Positions 1-6,217 of a stretch of 64,000 bases of DNA are shown here, in pieces. Source of the DNA: 2-01-FULL-40-13 sp964433155 (lineage in GTDB: Bacteria > Patescibacteriota > Microgenomatia > UBA1406 > GWC2-37-13); NCBI GenBank assembly GCA_964433155.1, contig CAYSQE010000004.1:1-64000 (forward strand), given 5' to 3'. Positions within the stretch are counted from its first letter, which is position 1, and each line of letters opens with the position of its first letter. Under the pieces are notes generated by a model that searched no databases, had not been told where the DNA came from, and saw only the letters and a list, made by a program, of their open reading frames with translations. Made by a program: the position numbers and the translations under genes.

Positions 1-255
1 CAAATATAACGTTATTAACAAAAAATGATCAAGAATATTTTTATGACCTTTATTCTCACAACATTTTCCATAATAGCGATAGAGTAGAATCACTGCACCC
101 GAAATCAAAAGAGCCGGAAGGAGAAATATCTTCTTATCAGCTTCCTGTCGAAGAATCAATAAGTATCCTGAAGAAACGAAAAAAAATAATAGAAAACCAC
201 AACATAGTAAATGTTGTAAAAGAAAAGGGATAGTAAAACCCACTATTTTTTTCAT
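1..255 (-). CDS. Small membrane protein with CC motifs (partial, cut by window edge)
   Basis: The reading frame is open from an ATG at 255 to the window edge, giving 85 residues without a stop; the C-terminus lies outside. It begins MKKIVGFTIPFLLQHLLCCG and shows two hydrophobic segments (about residues 5-30 and 42-58). Cys pairs sit at residues 18-19 and 60-61 (GKCCENKGH), and charged residues follow the second segment. The ATG lies 1 nt after the stop of the DUF5676 gene, with AAGGAAA upstream as a possible ribosome site, so it is probably the last visible gene of the dsbA-like operon. The paired cysteines recall MerT/MerC-type metal transport proteins, but I cannot assign a family; a metal or thiol role is inference from context. 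Confidence 0.6.
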   Translation of the reverse strand, partial: MKKIVGFTIPFLLQHLLCCGFLLFFFVSSGYLLILRQEADKKIFLLPALLISGAVILLYRYYGKCCENKGHKNILDHFLLITLYL

Positions 256-256
256 T

Positions 257-526
257 CTATTTCCTTTTACTAAATAGTTCGATACTCCAACCCAATACAT
301 ATCCAAAAAGCCAGGCGGTTATAACCGAGCTTACCAGGCCTAAGACAAAAAGTCCCAGACTAAGATCTGTTCCGCTTATTTTTGTCAGATCAATCAGATG
401 AAACCATGACTTGGTAATCTGCATGGAAAATTCAGGAAATAATGAAACTAAAAGCCGGCATACAATATATGTAATTCCTATTGTCAGAGCAAAGGCGTTG
501 GCTAAAATTATTTTTTCAGTTTTCAT
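257..526 (-). CDS. DUF5676-like two-helix membrane protein
   Basis: An 89-residue protein with two membrane helices (about residues 8-30 and 55-80), the second rich in Gly and ending in a Lys/Arg tail. The helix pattern and the GxVLGWxxELF ending fit the DUF5676 family of small bacterial membrane proteins, whose function is unknown to me. ATG 526 is chosen because AGAGGTG lies 6 nt upstream; a codon at 535 would add only three residues. It is in the same orientation as the Cys-rich gene upstream and the partial membrane gene downstream (1 nt gap), so co-transcription from the dsbA-like promoter at 2111-2150 is likely. Confidence 0.6.
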   Translation of the reverse strand: MKTEKIILANAFALTIGITYIVCRLLVSLFPEFSMQITKSWFHLIDLTKISGTDLSLGLFVLGLVSSVITAWLFGYVLGWSIELFSKRK

Positions 527-597
527 TATTATCACCTCTTTTCATACTTTTTAAATGATATTTACTTTAATAATAACGAAAGGTGATTAAGATTTTA

Positions 598-804
598 TTA
601 ACAAGGAGATTTTCTAATCTCAAGCTGTTTTGGTGGACATTTGGAATCGGCGTAAGAGCGAAAAACACAGCAATCATGTTCTTTAGGTTTTAACAGCTCG
701 CCGCACTTTTGGCATTTATAAAAATGCTGACAGGCGTTTATTGGCATTACTGCATTTTGCTTTTCCATACATTTAGGATAAGTTAAGATTGCTTGAGTTT
801 TCAT
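598..804 (-). CDS. Short Cys-rich protein of the GDCCxxCSYG type, degenerate
   Basis: A 68-residue protein with eight cysteines. From memory, its layout matches a small family carrying a zinc-ribbon-like N-half and a GDCCVFCSYG...CPP signature, often seen near mercury or heavy-metal genes. Here the signature reads EHDCCVFRSYADSKCPP, so one Cys has become Arg. The N-terminal CPxC has become YPKC, so two of the family's expected cysteines are missing. The knuckle C31-x2-C34, the pair C45-C46 and C56 remain. ATG 804 is preferred over the TTG two codons earlier. The gene lies between the GCxxC membrane protein and the DUF5676 protein in one orientation. The family link is recollection, not a search result; metal binding is inference. 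Confidence 0.6.
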   Translation of the reverse strand: MKTQAILTYPKCMEKQNAVMPINACQHFYKCQKCGELLKPKEHDCCVFRSYADSKCPPKQLEIRKSPC

Positions 805-859
805 AATCAATGTACTTCAAATACTCGTCAAAAAAATCAATAGAAAGATCAACAATAAA

Positions 860-1414
860 TTACGGTTTATTTTTAGCAACTGAACAGATGCCGGATTTGA
901 CGATATTTTTTGCCATAATATAAATAGAAAATAAAAGAAAAAAAGTACTAAGAAGAGAAAATTCTAAGCCTTTAAGAGGAAGAAATGCAATAATACTTAC
1001 CGCTCCTGCTGTAGAAAATAGCGAACTCAAAATAAACGATCCGCAACTTGCGCATCCTACGCCAAAAATCCCACTGATAAATCCTACGATTCCCGACTTT
1101 GCTCCAGAACCGGCTACGATTTCCCGCCTTTTTTCTAAAAAGAAGAGAAAGAAAGAAACATATATACCAAACAGAATTGAGATGGCAAAAGCAAATATTT
1201 GATTCACTGGGGTAAAATTTGTTTTAATTCCGCCAAGGAGGCTAACGAGAACTTTAGTTTTTAGAAGCGGCGGTCCAGAATCTTTTACTATCTGAAAAAG
1301 AAGCGCAAGATTAGGGAGAATGATCGCAAATAAAAGAAAAAAAAGAGCAGTAAAAATTGAGATAAACCGATATTTCTTACTCTTATATACTTCTTTTATA
1401 CAGATGAATATCAT
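860..1414 (-). CDS. Membrane protein with intramembrane GCASC motif
   Basis: A 184-residue protein with four or five predicted helices (about 17-43, 70-92, 108-130, 133-148, 152-172). The third helix carries GVGC121-A-S-C124 and a Cys near the C-terminus (GIC177) follows the last helix. The stretch from the GCxxC motif through GLE to SGIC is clearly related to residues 110-163 of the 492-residue protein at 3403-4881, so the two are diverged paralogues. The start at 1414 follows the stop of the dsbA-like gene by 7 nt; the longer frame would overlap that gene by 26 nt. Directly downstream of a DsbA-like protein, it could be its redox partner (a DsbB/CcdA-like electron carrier), but that is inference. 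Confidence 0.65.
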   Translation of the reverse strand: MIFICIKEVYKSKKYRFISIFTALFFLLFAIILPNLALLFQIVKDSGPPLLKTKVLVSLLGGIKTNFTPVNQIFAFAISILFGIYVSFFLFFLEKRREIVAGSGAKSGIVGFISGIFGVGCASCGSFILSSLFSTAGAVSIIAFLPLKGLEFSLLSTFFLLFSIYIMAKNIVKSGICSVAKNKP

Positions 1415-1421
1415 ATCGTTC

Positions 1422-2111
1422 TTACTTCGACTGAAGAGCCAACTCAACCAGATTTTTTACCGTCTCATATGGCTGCGCTCCCGAAAAATCATAGCGTTTA
1501 TTTTGTCCAACAATTACCACAAATGGTGTCCCTCGGCCTCCTGATGTCATGGCGTCAGACAAGTCTTGAGCTATTTTTTGATTATACGTATCGTTTTCAA
1601 GACACTGATTAAATTTGACAATGTCGAGGCTAATATCTTTTGCGATTTGAGGCAAAAGTGCAAGATCTAGTCCGTCATTCGAAGGTGTTACCTCAAAGAC
1701 TCGATCAACATAGTTCCAAAAAGCTGCGTGTCCTCCTAGTTTGTTGGCACACTCGGCAGCCTGTGCTTCTTTTCTGGCTTTTGTGTGAGTCTCAAGAGGG
1801 AAATGCCTATAGACCCAAGCAACCTTGCCGTTATATTCGCCAACGATTCTTTTTAGCGTTGGATGAAGCGCCTTGCAAAAAGGACATTCCAAGTCAGAAA
1901 ACTCAACGATCTTGACCGGTGCCTCGATATTTCCTCTGATATGGTCGTTTTTATCAACCGGCCGCAAGAATTTATTCATCTTGGCAAGATCAAGATTTTG
2001 AATATTGTTAGCGGAAGATGATTTTTGTGATTTAGAAGAATAAAACTTTACAGCAAGAAAAGCGGAAACTATCGCAACTATTGCCACAATTAAGAAGAAC
2101 CCTTTTTTCAT
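1422..2111 (-). CDS. DsbA-family thioredoxin-fold oxidoreductase, membrane-anchored
   Basis: A 229-residue protein with an N-terminal signal anchor (residues 3-22), a Ser/Asn-rich linker and a DsbA/DSBA-like thioredoxin domain from about residue 55. The active site is C76-P-F-C79 after VKIVEFSDLE, the cis-proline is in GTP196FVV, and two further cysteines (121 and 170) lie in the helical insertion. It is expected to make or rearrange disulfides outside the cytoplasmic membrane. ATG 2111 is used: the longer frame opens with TTG at 2150, and that TTG is the -35 hexamer of its own promoter. A BlaI-type operator (2113-2131) covers the -10 box. It heads an operon with the GCASC membrane protein, the short Cys-rich protein, DUF5676 and the edge gene. 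Confidence 0.9.
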   Translation of the reverse strand: MKKGFFLIVAIVAIVSAFLAVKFYSSKSQKSSSANNIQNLDLAKMNKFLRPVDKNDHIRGNIEAPVKIVEFSDLECPFCKALHPTLKRIVGEYNGKVAWVYRHFPLETHTKARKEAQAAECANKLGGHAAFWNYVDRVFEVTPSNDGLDLALLPQIAKDISLDIVKFNQCLENDTYNQKIAQDLSDAMTSGGRGTPFVVIVGQNKRYDFSGAQPYETVKNLVELALQSK

Positions 2112-2112
2112 A

Positions 2113-2150
2113 TTACTACATAGTGTAGTAAGAATTTGGCTCCTCGTCAA
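2113..2150 (-). promoter_or_regulatory. Promoter and BlaI-type operator of the dsbA-like operon
   Basis: On the minus strand TTGACG (2150-2145) and TACACT (2127-2122) are spaced 17 nt. A perfect 8-bp inverted repeat with a 3-bp centre (TTACTACA-TAG-TGTAGTAA, 2113-2131) covers the -10 box. The ATG follows 10 nt after TACACT, so transcription would begin almost at the start codon. A repressor bound here would block RNA polymerase. The same CTACA-N3-TGTAG core occurs at three other promoters of this block, including that of the BlaI-like gene itself. Confidence 0.8.
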
Positions 2151-2159
2151 TAGTGCATA

Positions 2160-2195
2160 TTGACATGAGAAATTCTACAAACTACAATATGTAGT
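2160..2195 (+). promoter_or_regulatory. Promoter and BlaI-type operator of the CC/CCCxC protein gene
   Basis: TTGACA (2160-2165), 17 nt, TACAAT (2183-2188), then the ATG at 2202, leaving a leader of only about 6 nt. The inverted repeat ACTACA-ATA-TGTAGT (2181-2195) overlaps the -10 box. An extra CTACA half-site at 2175-2179 lies 7 bp upstream, on the same face only if the helix is underwound. This promoter is divergent from the dsbA-like one, with the two -35 boxes 9 bp apart. Confidence 0.8.
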
Positions 2196-2201
2196 AGATT
2201 T

Positions 2202-2780
2202 ATGAAGATAAAAATAAAGATTGTTCATATAATATTGTTTCTTATTTTATTATCACTATTTTCCTACTTCTTTATCTCTAAGAATGCCAAAACACCAAGT
2301 TTCTCTATTGCTAAAGAGGTGGAAGCAAAATTCGACTTCCTAAGTAAAAACGGCAATTCATCTTGTTCTTCTTCTTTCCGTGATTCAATTGCAACGATGT
2401 CTGATGAAACACGACTCAGAGGATCATGCTGCAGTCCAATGTCTCTTCATCGCTACAAAGAACAAGTAGAAGGTCTGATGAGATATAACAATATTGCTGA
2501 AATCCCGCCCGATCCGTATGATATTGAAGCTGGATTGGCAAAAAAGTTAATGGGTTATTATGATAATCTACAGCTAACTCCAGATGAACAAAAAGAATAC
2601 GACTATGCTATGAATAATTCAGATGAAAAAGGACCGTGCTGCTGTCGCTGTTGGAGATGGAATGTCTACGGAGGCTTAGGCAAATTTCTTATCAAAAACT
2701 ACAAATTCACAGGAAAGCAAGTGACGGAAGTTTGGAATTTATCAGACGGGTGCGGTGGAGACAGCAAACATTATCATTGA
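2202..2780 (+). CDS. Membrane-anchored protein with CC and CCCxC clusters
   Basis: A 192-residue protein: one N-terminal membrane anchor (residues 6-25), then an extracytoplasmic domain with C55, C76-C77 (GSCCSPM), C146-C147-C148-x-C150 (GPCCCRCWRW) and C184 (DGCGG). A conserved-looking block IPPDPYDI lies at 101-108. The C-terminal part (PCC, a Cys a few residues on, a helix, then a Thr-rich turn) resembles the PCC-x8-C region of the 492-residue protein at 3403-4881. Clustered cysteines beside His/Trp suggest binding of a thiophilic metal or cofactor, or a disulfide relay; I cannot name a family. Its promoter carries the block's BlaI-type operator. Its 3' end overlaps the convergent DUF3105-like gene by 7 bp. 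Confidence 0.75.
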   Translation: MKIKIKIVHIILFLILLSLFSYFFISKNAKTPSFSIAKEVEAKFDFLSKNGNSSCSSSFRDSIATMSDETRLRGSCCSPMSLHRYKEQVEGLMRYNNIAEIPPDPYDIEAGLAKKLMGYYDNLQLTPDEQKEYDYAMNNSDEKGPCCCRCWRWNVYGGLGKFLIKNYKFTGKQVTEVWNLSDGCGGDSKHYH

Positions 2781-3328
2781 TTAATAAAGTTCGTAATTTT
2801 TTCTCCATCAAACGTGTCTAGAATTTCTCGCTTATTTAATTTTGTCAGGATGATTATTCCTTCATACGTATTCGGTGCAAGATAGACATTTTCGGGATGT
2901 TTTTTTACAATAGTCTTTAATTTATTAATTAACCCTGATTCGCAGATATAAGGCTTCGTACAGTTATATTGAATTATAACTCCGGGTTTGCCTTCTCCAT
3001 CGGCATGTTCAAGCATATGCTTTTGGATGGGTTCTGGCATTGCGTCACTTAACACATGAGATTTTGGATTCTGTTCTATGTGTCCTAGCATATCGGTGGG
3101 AGGAAGATTCGGCTGCATTTTCATGTACCAAATTATTCCTCCTAAAATGACAAGTACTCCAAATGCCATAAGAAGCTTTGTAGCGATACTTTTCCAGCTA
3201 AATGTATTTGATTTTTTTTCTGGATGAAGTTTATTCTCAAGTTTTGCCAAATATTTTCTCTCCCGCCTATTTAACTGCTGCTTTTGCTTGAGTTCTTCAA
3301 TTTGTTTTTGTATATCTAAAGTTTCCAT
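2774..3328 (-). CDS. DUF3105-like single-pass membrane protein
   Basis: A 184-residue protein: a charged N-terminal helix that may be coiled coil (residues 1-40), one membrane helix (about 52-68) and an outer domain. That domain has HMLEHADGEGKPGVIIQYNC, a second Cys about eight residues on (YIC) and a C-terminal VYLAPNTYEGIIILTKL strand. The His-rich HxLEHA motif followed by a GVIIxYNC strand fits DUF3105-like proteins, a family of unknown function. It lies 74 nt downstream of the 492-residue membrane protein and is probably co-transcribed with it. A tiny reading frame (MCPNCER) with a strong ribosome site ends 2 nt before this ATG, so translation of the two may be coupled. Family call is from memory of motifs. 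Confidence 0.6.
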   Translation of the reverse strand: METLDIQKQIEELKQKQQLNRRERKYLAKLENKLHPEKKSNTFSWKSIATKLLMAFGVLVILGGIIWYMKMQPNLPPTDMLGHIEQNPKSHVLSDAMPEPIQKHMLEHADGEGKPGVIIQYNCTKPYICESGLINKLKTIVKKHPENVYLAPNTYEGIIILTKLNKREILDTFDGEKITNFINQ

Positions 3329-3330
3329 TT

Positions 3331-3354
3331 TTAGCGCTCACAGTTTGGACACAT
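3331..3354 (-). other. Possible 7-codon leader ORF (MCPNCER)
   Basis: On the minus strand GGAGG (3368-3364) lies 9 nt before an ATG at 3354 that opens a frame reading Met-Cys-Pro-Asn-Cys-Glu-Arg and then TAA. The next gene's ATG follows 2 nt later in another frame. The Shine-Dalgarno sequence is the best in the block, yet serves only this mini-frame directly. It may be a leader peptide that couples translation, or the remnant of a CPxC knuckle once fused to the DUF3105-like protein and lost by a frameshift. Both are inference. Confidence 0.35.
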
Positions 3355-3402
3355 ATCTTTTCACCTCCGAGTTTAAAACCTATTCAATAATTAAAGTCCC
3401 TC

Positions 3403-4881
3403 TCATACCCCACAGCCTCCTCCTTGAGCCGGTGGTTTTTCTTGTATTCCTTTGTCAACAAGATATTTCTTGACATTCTGAGCGCCAAAGGCTGAAAAAA
3501 CATCTTTACTTAAAAACGACTTTGCATCGATATCTTTAAAATCTTGTCCATATTTATTTTTAAAGTACAATGCAGCATCAAACGCATTTGATGGGAACCA
3601 GTAAGAGTTTATATACTTACCCGCCTGATACATTTCAGACATAGTCGCTCCTTGAGCAGCCATCAGTTCAAATATTCCCAAAAGTGCCATACCGTGATTA
3701 CAATCTGGGAAAGCTGTAGAGTTTCCGCAGCATGGTCGATAGACGTTAGATGCAACTTCATTTACAAGCTTTTCTTGATCTGGCGTTAAGGGAACAAGAG
3801 CTCTTTTTGAGTAATACTGCATTGAGTCGCCGCTTTTAGTAAGCGTCCATCCACCGGTTGAAGCATAGTTTCCTGCATCACCTTGTTTCACCATATCTCC
3901 CTCCTCAAGAATTTTTGTCTTATTGGCTAGGCCAAATGCCCAAAAGAAATTTAAAAGAAAATACGAGTTCTCTGGTGTGATTTTAATTTTGTCATTTGAT
4001 CCTTTGGTTAAAATATCAAGTTGTTCCTGTGTTAAAGGCTGACCTGATTTATCATACGTTTCATTAAATTTATCAGAGTCAATTACTCCCATTTCAAGCA
4101 TCTTTGGACCAATGTCTCCATATTTGGCATTCATTTCATATCCTTCCGGAGGATTAATTTGTGCAAAAAGATCAGCAGCTTGTGTCTGTTTTGGATCTTT
4201 AACTTGATTTGTATCGGCTAAACTTTTTTGCGTTTGAAGCCTCCAGGTTTTGGGAAACCGAGGAAGAGAATAGACAATAACAACAAAAAGCAAGAAAACG
4301 ACAAGAGGTTTGAGTTGAGGAAGTGTTTTTTTTGTAAGATTCAATTCTAAATGGCCATTCTTTTTCGTTACTACTGAATCTTTAGATATAGGGCATAGTC
4401 CGCTTATTGGTTTAGCATATTCGTACATTACATAAAGTAATAAGAGTATCGACATAAACTTTATTTCCAATCCTCCAAAAGGAAAAGCAGTTAAAGAAAC
4501 TGCAATCCCCAATAATGGGAGAAGAAATGCACTACAGACAGAGCAGCCAGTTGCAGCAGCAGAAAAAAGAAGTGATCCTATGGTTTGAAGTAGTGATGTT
4601 TTTGAAGTCTTTTTTTTCTCTTCAATTAGGTTCAAAAACATTGAGATTGAAGCTCCTATCAAAAGAGCATTTCCAATACTTAGTAATATTTGAGCCCAAC
4701 TGTAAAAGGGTGTATTTGATTGCCAAAATGCATCCCAGGTAGTCTTTTGTGTCAGAAGAAAATAGTAGAGAAAAAGAATATTGATTGCTGCGACTACGGT
4801 AAGCACCCAATAATACGGCTTTGAAAATGTTTTTTTTAACCCAGCATTCAGAATAAAAAACGGAGAATAATTTTTCTTCAT
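3403..4881 (-). CDS. Membrane protein with GCSVC helix and large PCC-domain
   Basis: A 492-residue protein. The N-terminal half has about five helices (22-43, 62-83, 98-118, 121-133, 142-157), with G-C113-S-V-C116 inside one, then LC163; a further helix is at 192-206. This half is related to the GCASC protein at 860-1414. The C-terminal 280 residues are soluble and probably extracytoplasmic. They contain YRPC384C385GNSTAFPDC394NHG followed by a helix, a His next to Cys, and a Gly/Cys tail ending GGGCGV. No known family comes to mind; the arrangement suggests electrons or a metal passed from an intramembrane CxxC to an outer Cys site. ATG 4881 is used because the longer frame starts at the TTG of the -35 box. 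A BlaI-type operator covers its -10 box. Confidence 0.7.
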   Translation of the reverse strand: MKKNYSPFFILNAGLKKTFSKPYYWVLTVVAAINILFLYYFLLTQKTTWDAFWQSNTPFYSWAQILLSIGNALLIGASISMFLNLIEEKKKTSKTSLLQTIGSLLFSAAATGCSVCSAFLLPLLGIAVSLTAFPFGGLEIKFMSILLLLYVMYEYAKPISGLCPISKDSVVTKKNGHLELNLTKKTLPQLKPLVVFLLFVVIVYSLPRFPKTWRLQTQKSLADTNQVKDPKQTQAADLFAQINPPEGYEMNAKYGDIGPKMLEMGVIDSDKFNETYDKSGQPLTQEQLDILTKGSNDKIKITPENSYFLLNFFWAFGLANKTKILEEGDMVKQGDAGNYASTGGWTLTKSGDSMQYYSKRALVPLTPDQEKLVNEVASNVYRPCCGNSTAFPDCNHGMALLGIFELMAAQGATMSEMYQAGKYINSYWFPSNAFDAALYFKNKYGQDFKDIDAKSFLSKDVFSAFGAQNVKKYLVDKGIQEKPPAQGGGCGV

Positions 4882-4919
4882 ACTACATACTGTAGTAGCT
4901 ATCTCGCTTTTTGTCAAGA
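4881..4919 (-). promoter_or_regulatory. Promoter and BlaI-type operator of the GCSVC/PCC protein gene
   Basis: Minus strand TTGACA (4919-4914), 17 nt, TACAGT (4896-4891), then 7 nt to the ATG at 4881, so the transcript should be leaderless. A perfect 7-bp inverted repeat with a 3-bp centre (TACTACA-TAC-TGTAGTA, 4881-4897) spans the -10 box and reaches the start codon. The -35 box lies 5 nt past the stop of the M56 gene, so the gene can be read from its own promoter or by read-through from the blaI-like promoter. Confidence 0.8.
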
Positions 4920-4924
4920 AGATT

Positions 4925-5737
4925 TTAGGAAGAGCATTCTGAATGACAATTATGTCCTTTTAGACAAAAAGAAGGAGAAATATTTTGCTGAGCTCCGACT
5001 GGCCGAAAAGATAATAAGAAAAATGAAGCGAGTGAGATAGAAGAAATTAAAGTTATAAGAATATGTTTTATTCTGAAAGACAAGACAAATGATTTTCTCC
5101 CCTTCAAGAGTTTAATTCTGTGTTCTAGTGTATCGGCATGAATAAATAAAGAAATATAGCTCATTGGGAAAATATTTGTTTTCTGATTTACTAGCAATTT
5201 TCTGAATGCGGAAAGTACAACATCCGAATCTTTTCCATGTGAGATTGAATAACGATCAGCATTGGCCTCTCTTTGTCTAAAGTGGGACATGATTAAATCC
5301 GCAATGACGGGAAATAACATAAATAGTTCTTTGACAAATGTAGTAATAAAGAGAAAAAATGTATCTCTGTGGAGTAAATGATATTTTTCGTGCAGAAGTA
5401 TCGACTCTATTTCTTTTTTATTCATTATATTCAAAAGTTCGGTTGAAATATAGATCTTGGGATTCTTTATTCCGAGACAAAATGCAGACGGAATCAAGTT
5501 TTGAAAGATAATAATTTTGTCAGTTACATCATGTTTGTGTGCTAGTTCTTGTATGGAGTGCGGCGCTTTTACTATCTTTATTTTTTTCTGGAATGATACG
5601 GTTTTTAGCCAGGAAAAAAGAATCTTGGCTAACGCTATGGAAAAAAATAAAAAAAACAACCCAATAAATAAAATAGGAGGATACGAAATACTACTAAGGA
5701 AAGATAAACAAACCCCAGCAATATGTCCTATATTCAT
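4925..5737 (-). CDS. M56 (BlaR1-type) membrane metalloprotease with Cys/His tail
   Basis: A 270-residue M56-family protein. It has an N-terminal helix (19-44), then the protease region with SAFCLGIKNPKIYIS (84-98), the zinc motif H116-E-K-Y-H120 and E157 (REANAD) as likely third ligand, a hydrophobic stretch at 126-150, and a last helix at 224-245. BlaR1 and MecR1 continue into a penicillin-binding sensor domain of about 250 residues; here the chain ends 25 residues after the last helix with C258-x3-H262-x-C264-H265-x2-C268. Positive residues before that helix put the tail outside the membrane. It probably senses a metal or thiol-active stress and cleaves or triggers loss of the BlaI-like repressor encoded 4 nt upstream. 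The protease call is firm; the signal is inference. Confidence 0.85.
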   Translation of the reverse strand: MNIGHIAGVCLSFLSSISYPPILFIGLFFLFFSIALAKILFSWLKTVSFQKKIKIVKAPHSIQELAHKHDVTDKIIIFQNLIPSAFCLGIKNPKIYISTELLNIMNKKEIESILLHEKYHLLHRDTFFLFITTFVKELFMLFPVIADLIMSHFRQREANADRYSISHGKDSDVVLSAFRKLLVNQKTNIFPMSYISLFIHADTLEHRIKLLKGRKSFVLSFRIKHILITLISSISLASFFLLSFRPVGAQQNISPSFCLKGHNCHSECSS

Positions 5738-5741
5738 AAAA

Positions 5742-6113
5742 TTATTTCTGATTTCTTAATAATTGGAGTAAGTATTTCCTTTTGTCTTTTGGTAGCGATT
5801 CTAAGCTTTCTGCGAAGGAAGCTATAGCAACATCGCCAAATGAATGTGTCATCTTTTGCAAGAAAGATTTAGCAAGCGTTTTGATATAGGACTCTTTTGA
5901 GATTCTTGGGAAATACCAATAGCCCTGCTTTTGAACTTTTCGATTGACAAGTTTTTTATCAAACAGTCTTTGAAGAATCGTTGCTACAGTTGTATAAGCT
6001 ATTTTTCTCTTTTTTTTGATTTCATTGACAATATCTCTTGTAAAACAACCTTTACATCTCCAAACAATATCCATAATTTTTTGTTCAAGTTCACCAAGCG
6101 TTCGGGAATCCAT
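5742..6113 (-). CDS. BlaI/MecI/CopY-family repressor
   Basis: A 123-residue winged-helix repressor: LGELEQKIMDIVW (6-18), the recognition helix YTTVATILQRLFDKKLV (40-56), the wing GYWYFP (64-69), and a C-terminal dimerisation helix region with KMTHSFGDVAIASFAE, where BlaI and MecI are cut by their protease. C20-K-G-C23 lies in the N-terminal domain at a position usually lacking cysteines, so it may be redox- or metal-sensitive itself. It should bind the CTACA-N3-TGTAG palindromes, including the one at its own promoter. It is paired with the M56 protease downstream (4 nt gap), the classic order for this two-gene signalling unit. Confidence 0.92.
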   Translation of the reverse strand: MDSRTLGELEQKIMDIVWRCKGCFTRDIVNEIKKKRKIAYTTVATILQRLFDKKLVNRKVQKQGYWYFPRISKESYIKTLAKSFLQKMTHSFGDVAIASFAESLESLPKDKRKYLLQLLRNQK

Positions 6114-6116
6114 ATA

Positions 6117-6129
6117 CTACAAAGTGTAG
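6117..6129 (-). promoter_or_regulatory. BlaI-type operator of the blaI-like gene
   Basis: CTACA-AAG-TGTAG overlaps a minus-strand TACACT -10 box (6128-6123) that lies 9 nt before the ATG at 6113. The -35 region is weak (TTTACT-like, at sub-optimal spacing). The palindrome is one or two base pairs shorter than at the other three sites, which suggests weaker binding and loose autoregulation. Confidence 0.7.
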
Positions 6130-6190
6130 CAGAAAATTATGGAAGTAAAATCTTATCTATACTTCTCTTTACTGTACTATGTTTTCGTCT

Positions 6191-6217
6191 TAAAATAAAG
6201 CCTAAAAATTTATTAGG
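6191..6217 (-). terminator. Possible terminator of tRNA-Phe
   Basis: On the minus strand, directly after the tRNA, CCTAA (6217-6213) and TTAGG (6205-6201) can pair around a 7-nt AT loop and are followed by a T-rich run CTTTATTTT. The stem is only 5 bp, so it is weak. Confidence 0.35.

Noticed and set aside
2111..2150. N-terminal extension of the dsbA-like gene (TTG start)
   Set aside because: It would translate the -35 box and the operator; the signal anchor begins right at ATG 2111.
3288..3473. Plus-strand open frame of 61 codons
   Set aside because: It lies antisense to the DUF3105-like gene start and the end of the next gene, with no ribosome site and no recognisable product.
4881..4917. 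N-terminal extension of the GCSVC/PCC protein (TTG start)
   Set aside because: Same artefact as at 2150: the TTG is the -35 hexamer and the frame runs through the operator.
4925..6113. Beta-lactam resistance locus
   Set aside because: No beta-lactamase or penicillin-binding sensor domain is encoded; the repressor and protease serve thiol-rich genes instead.
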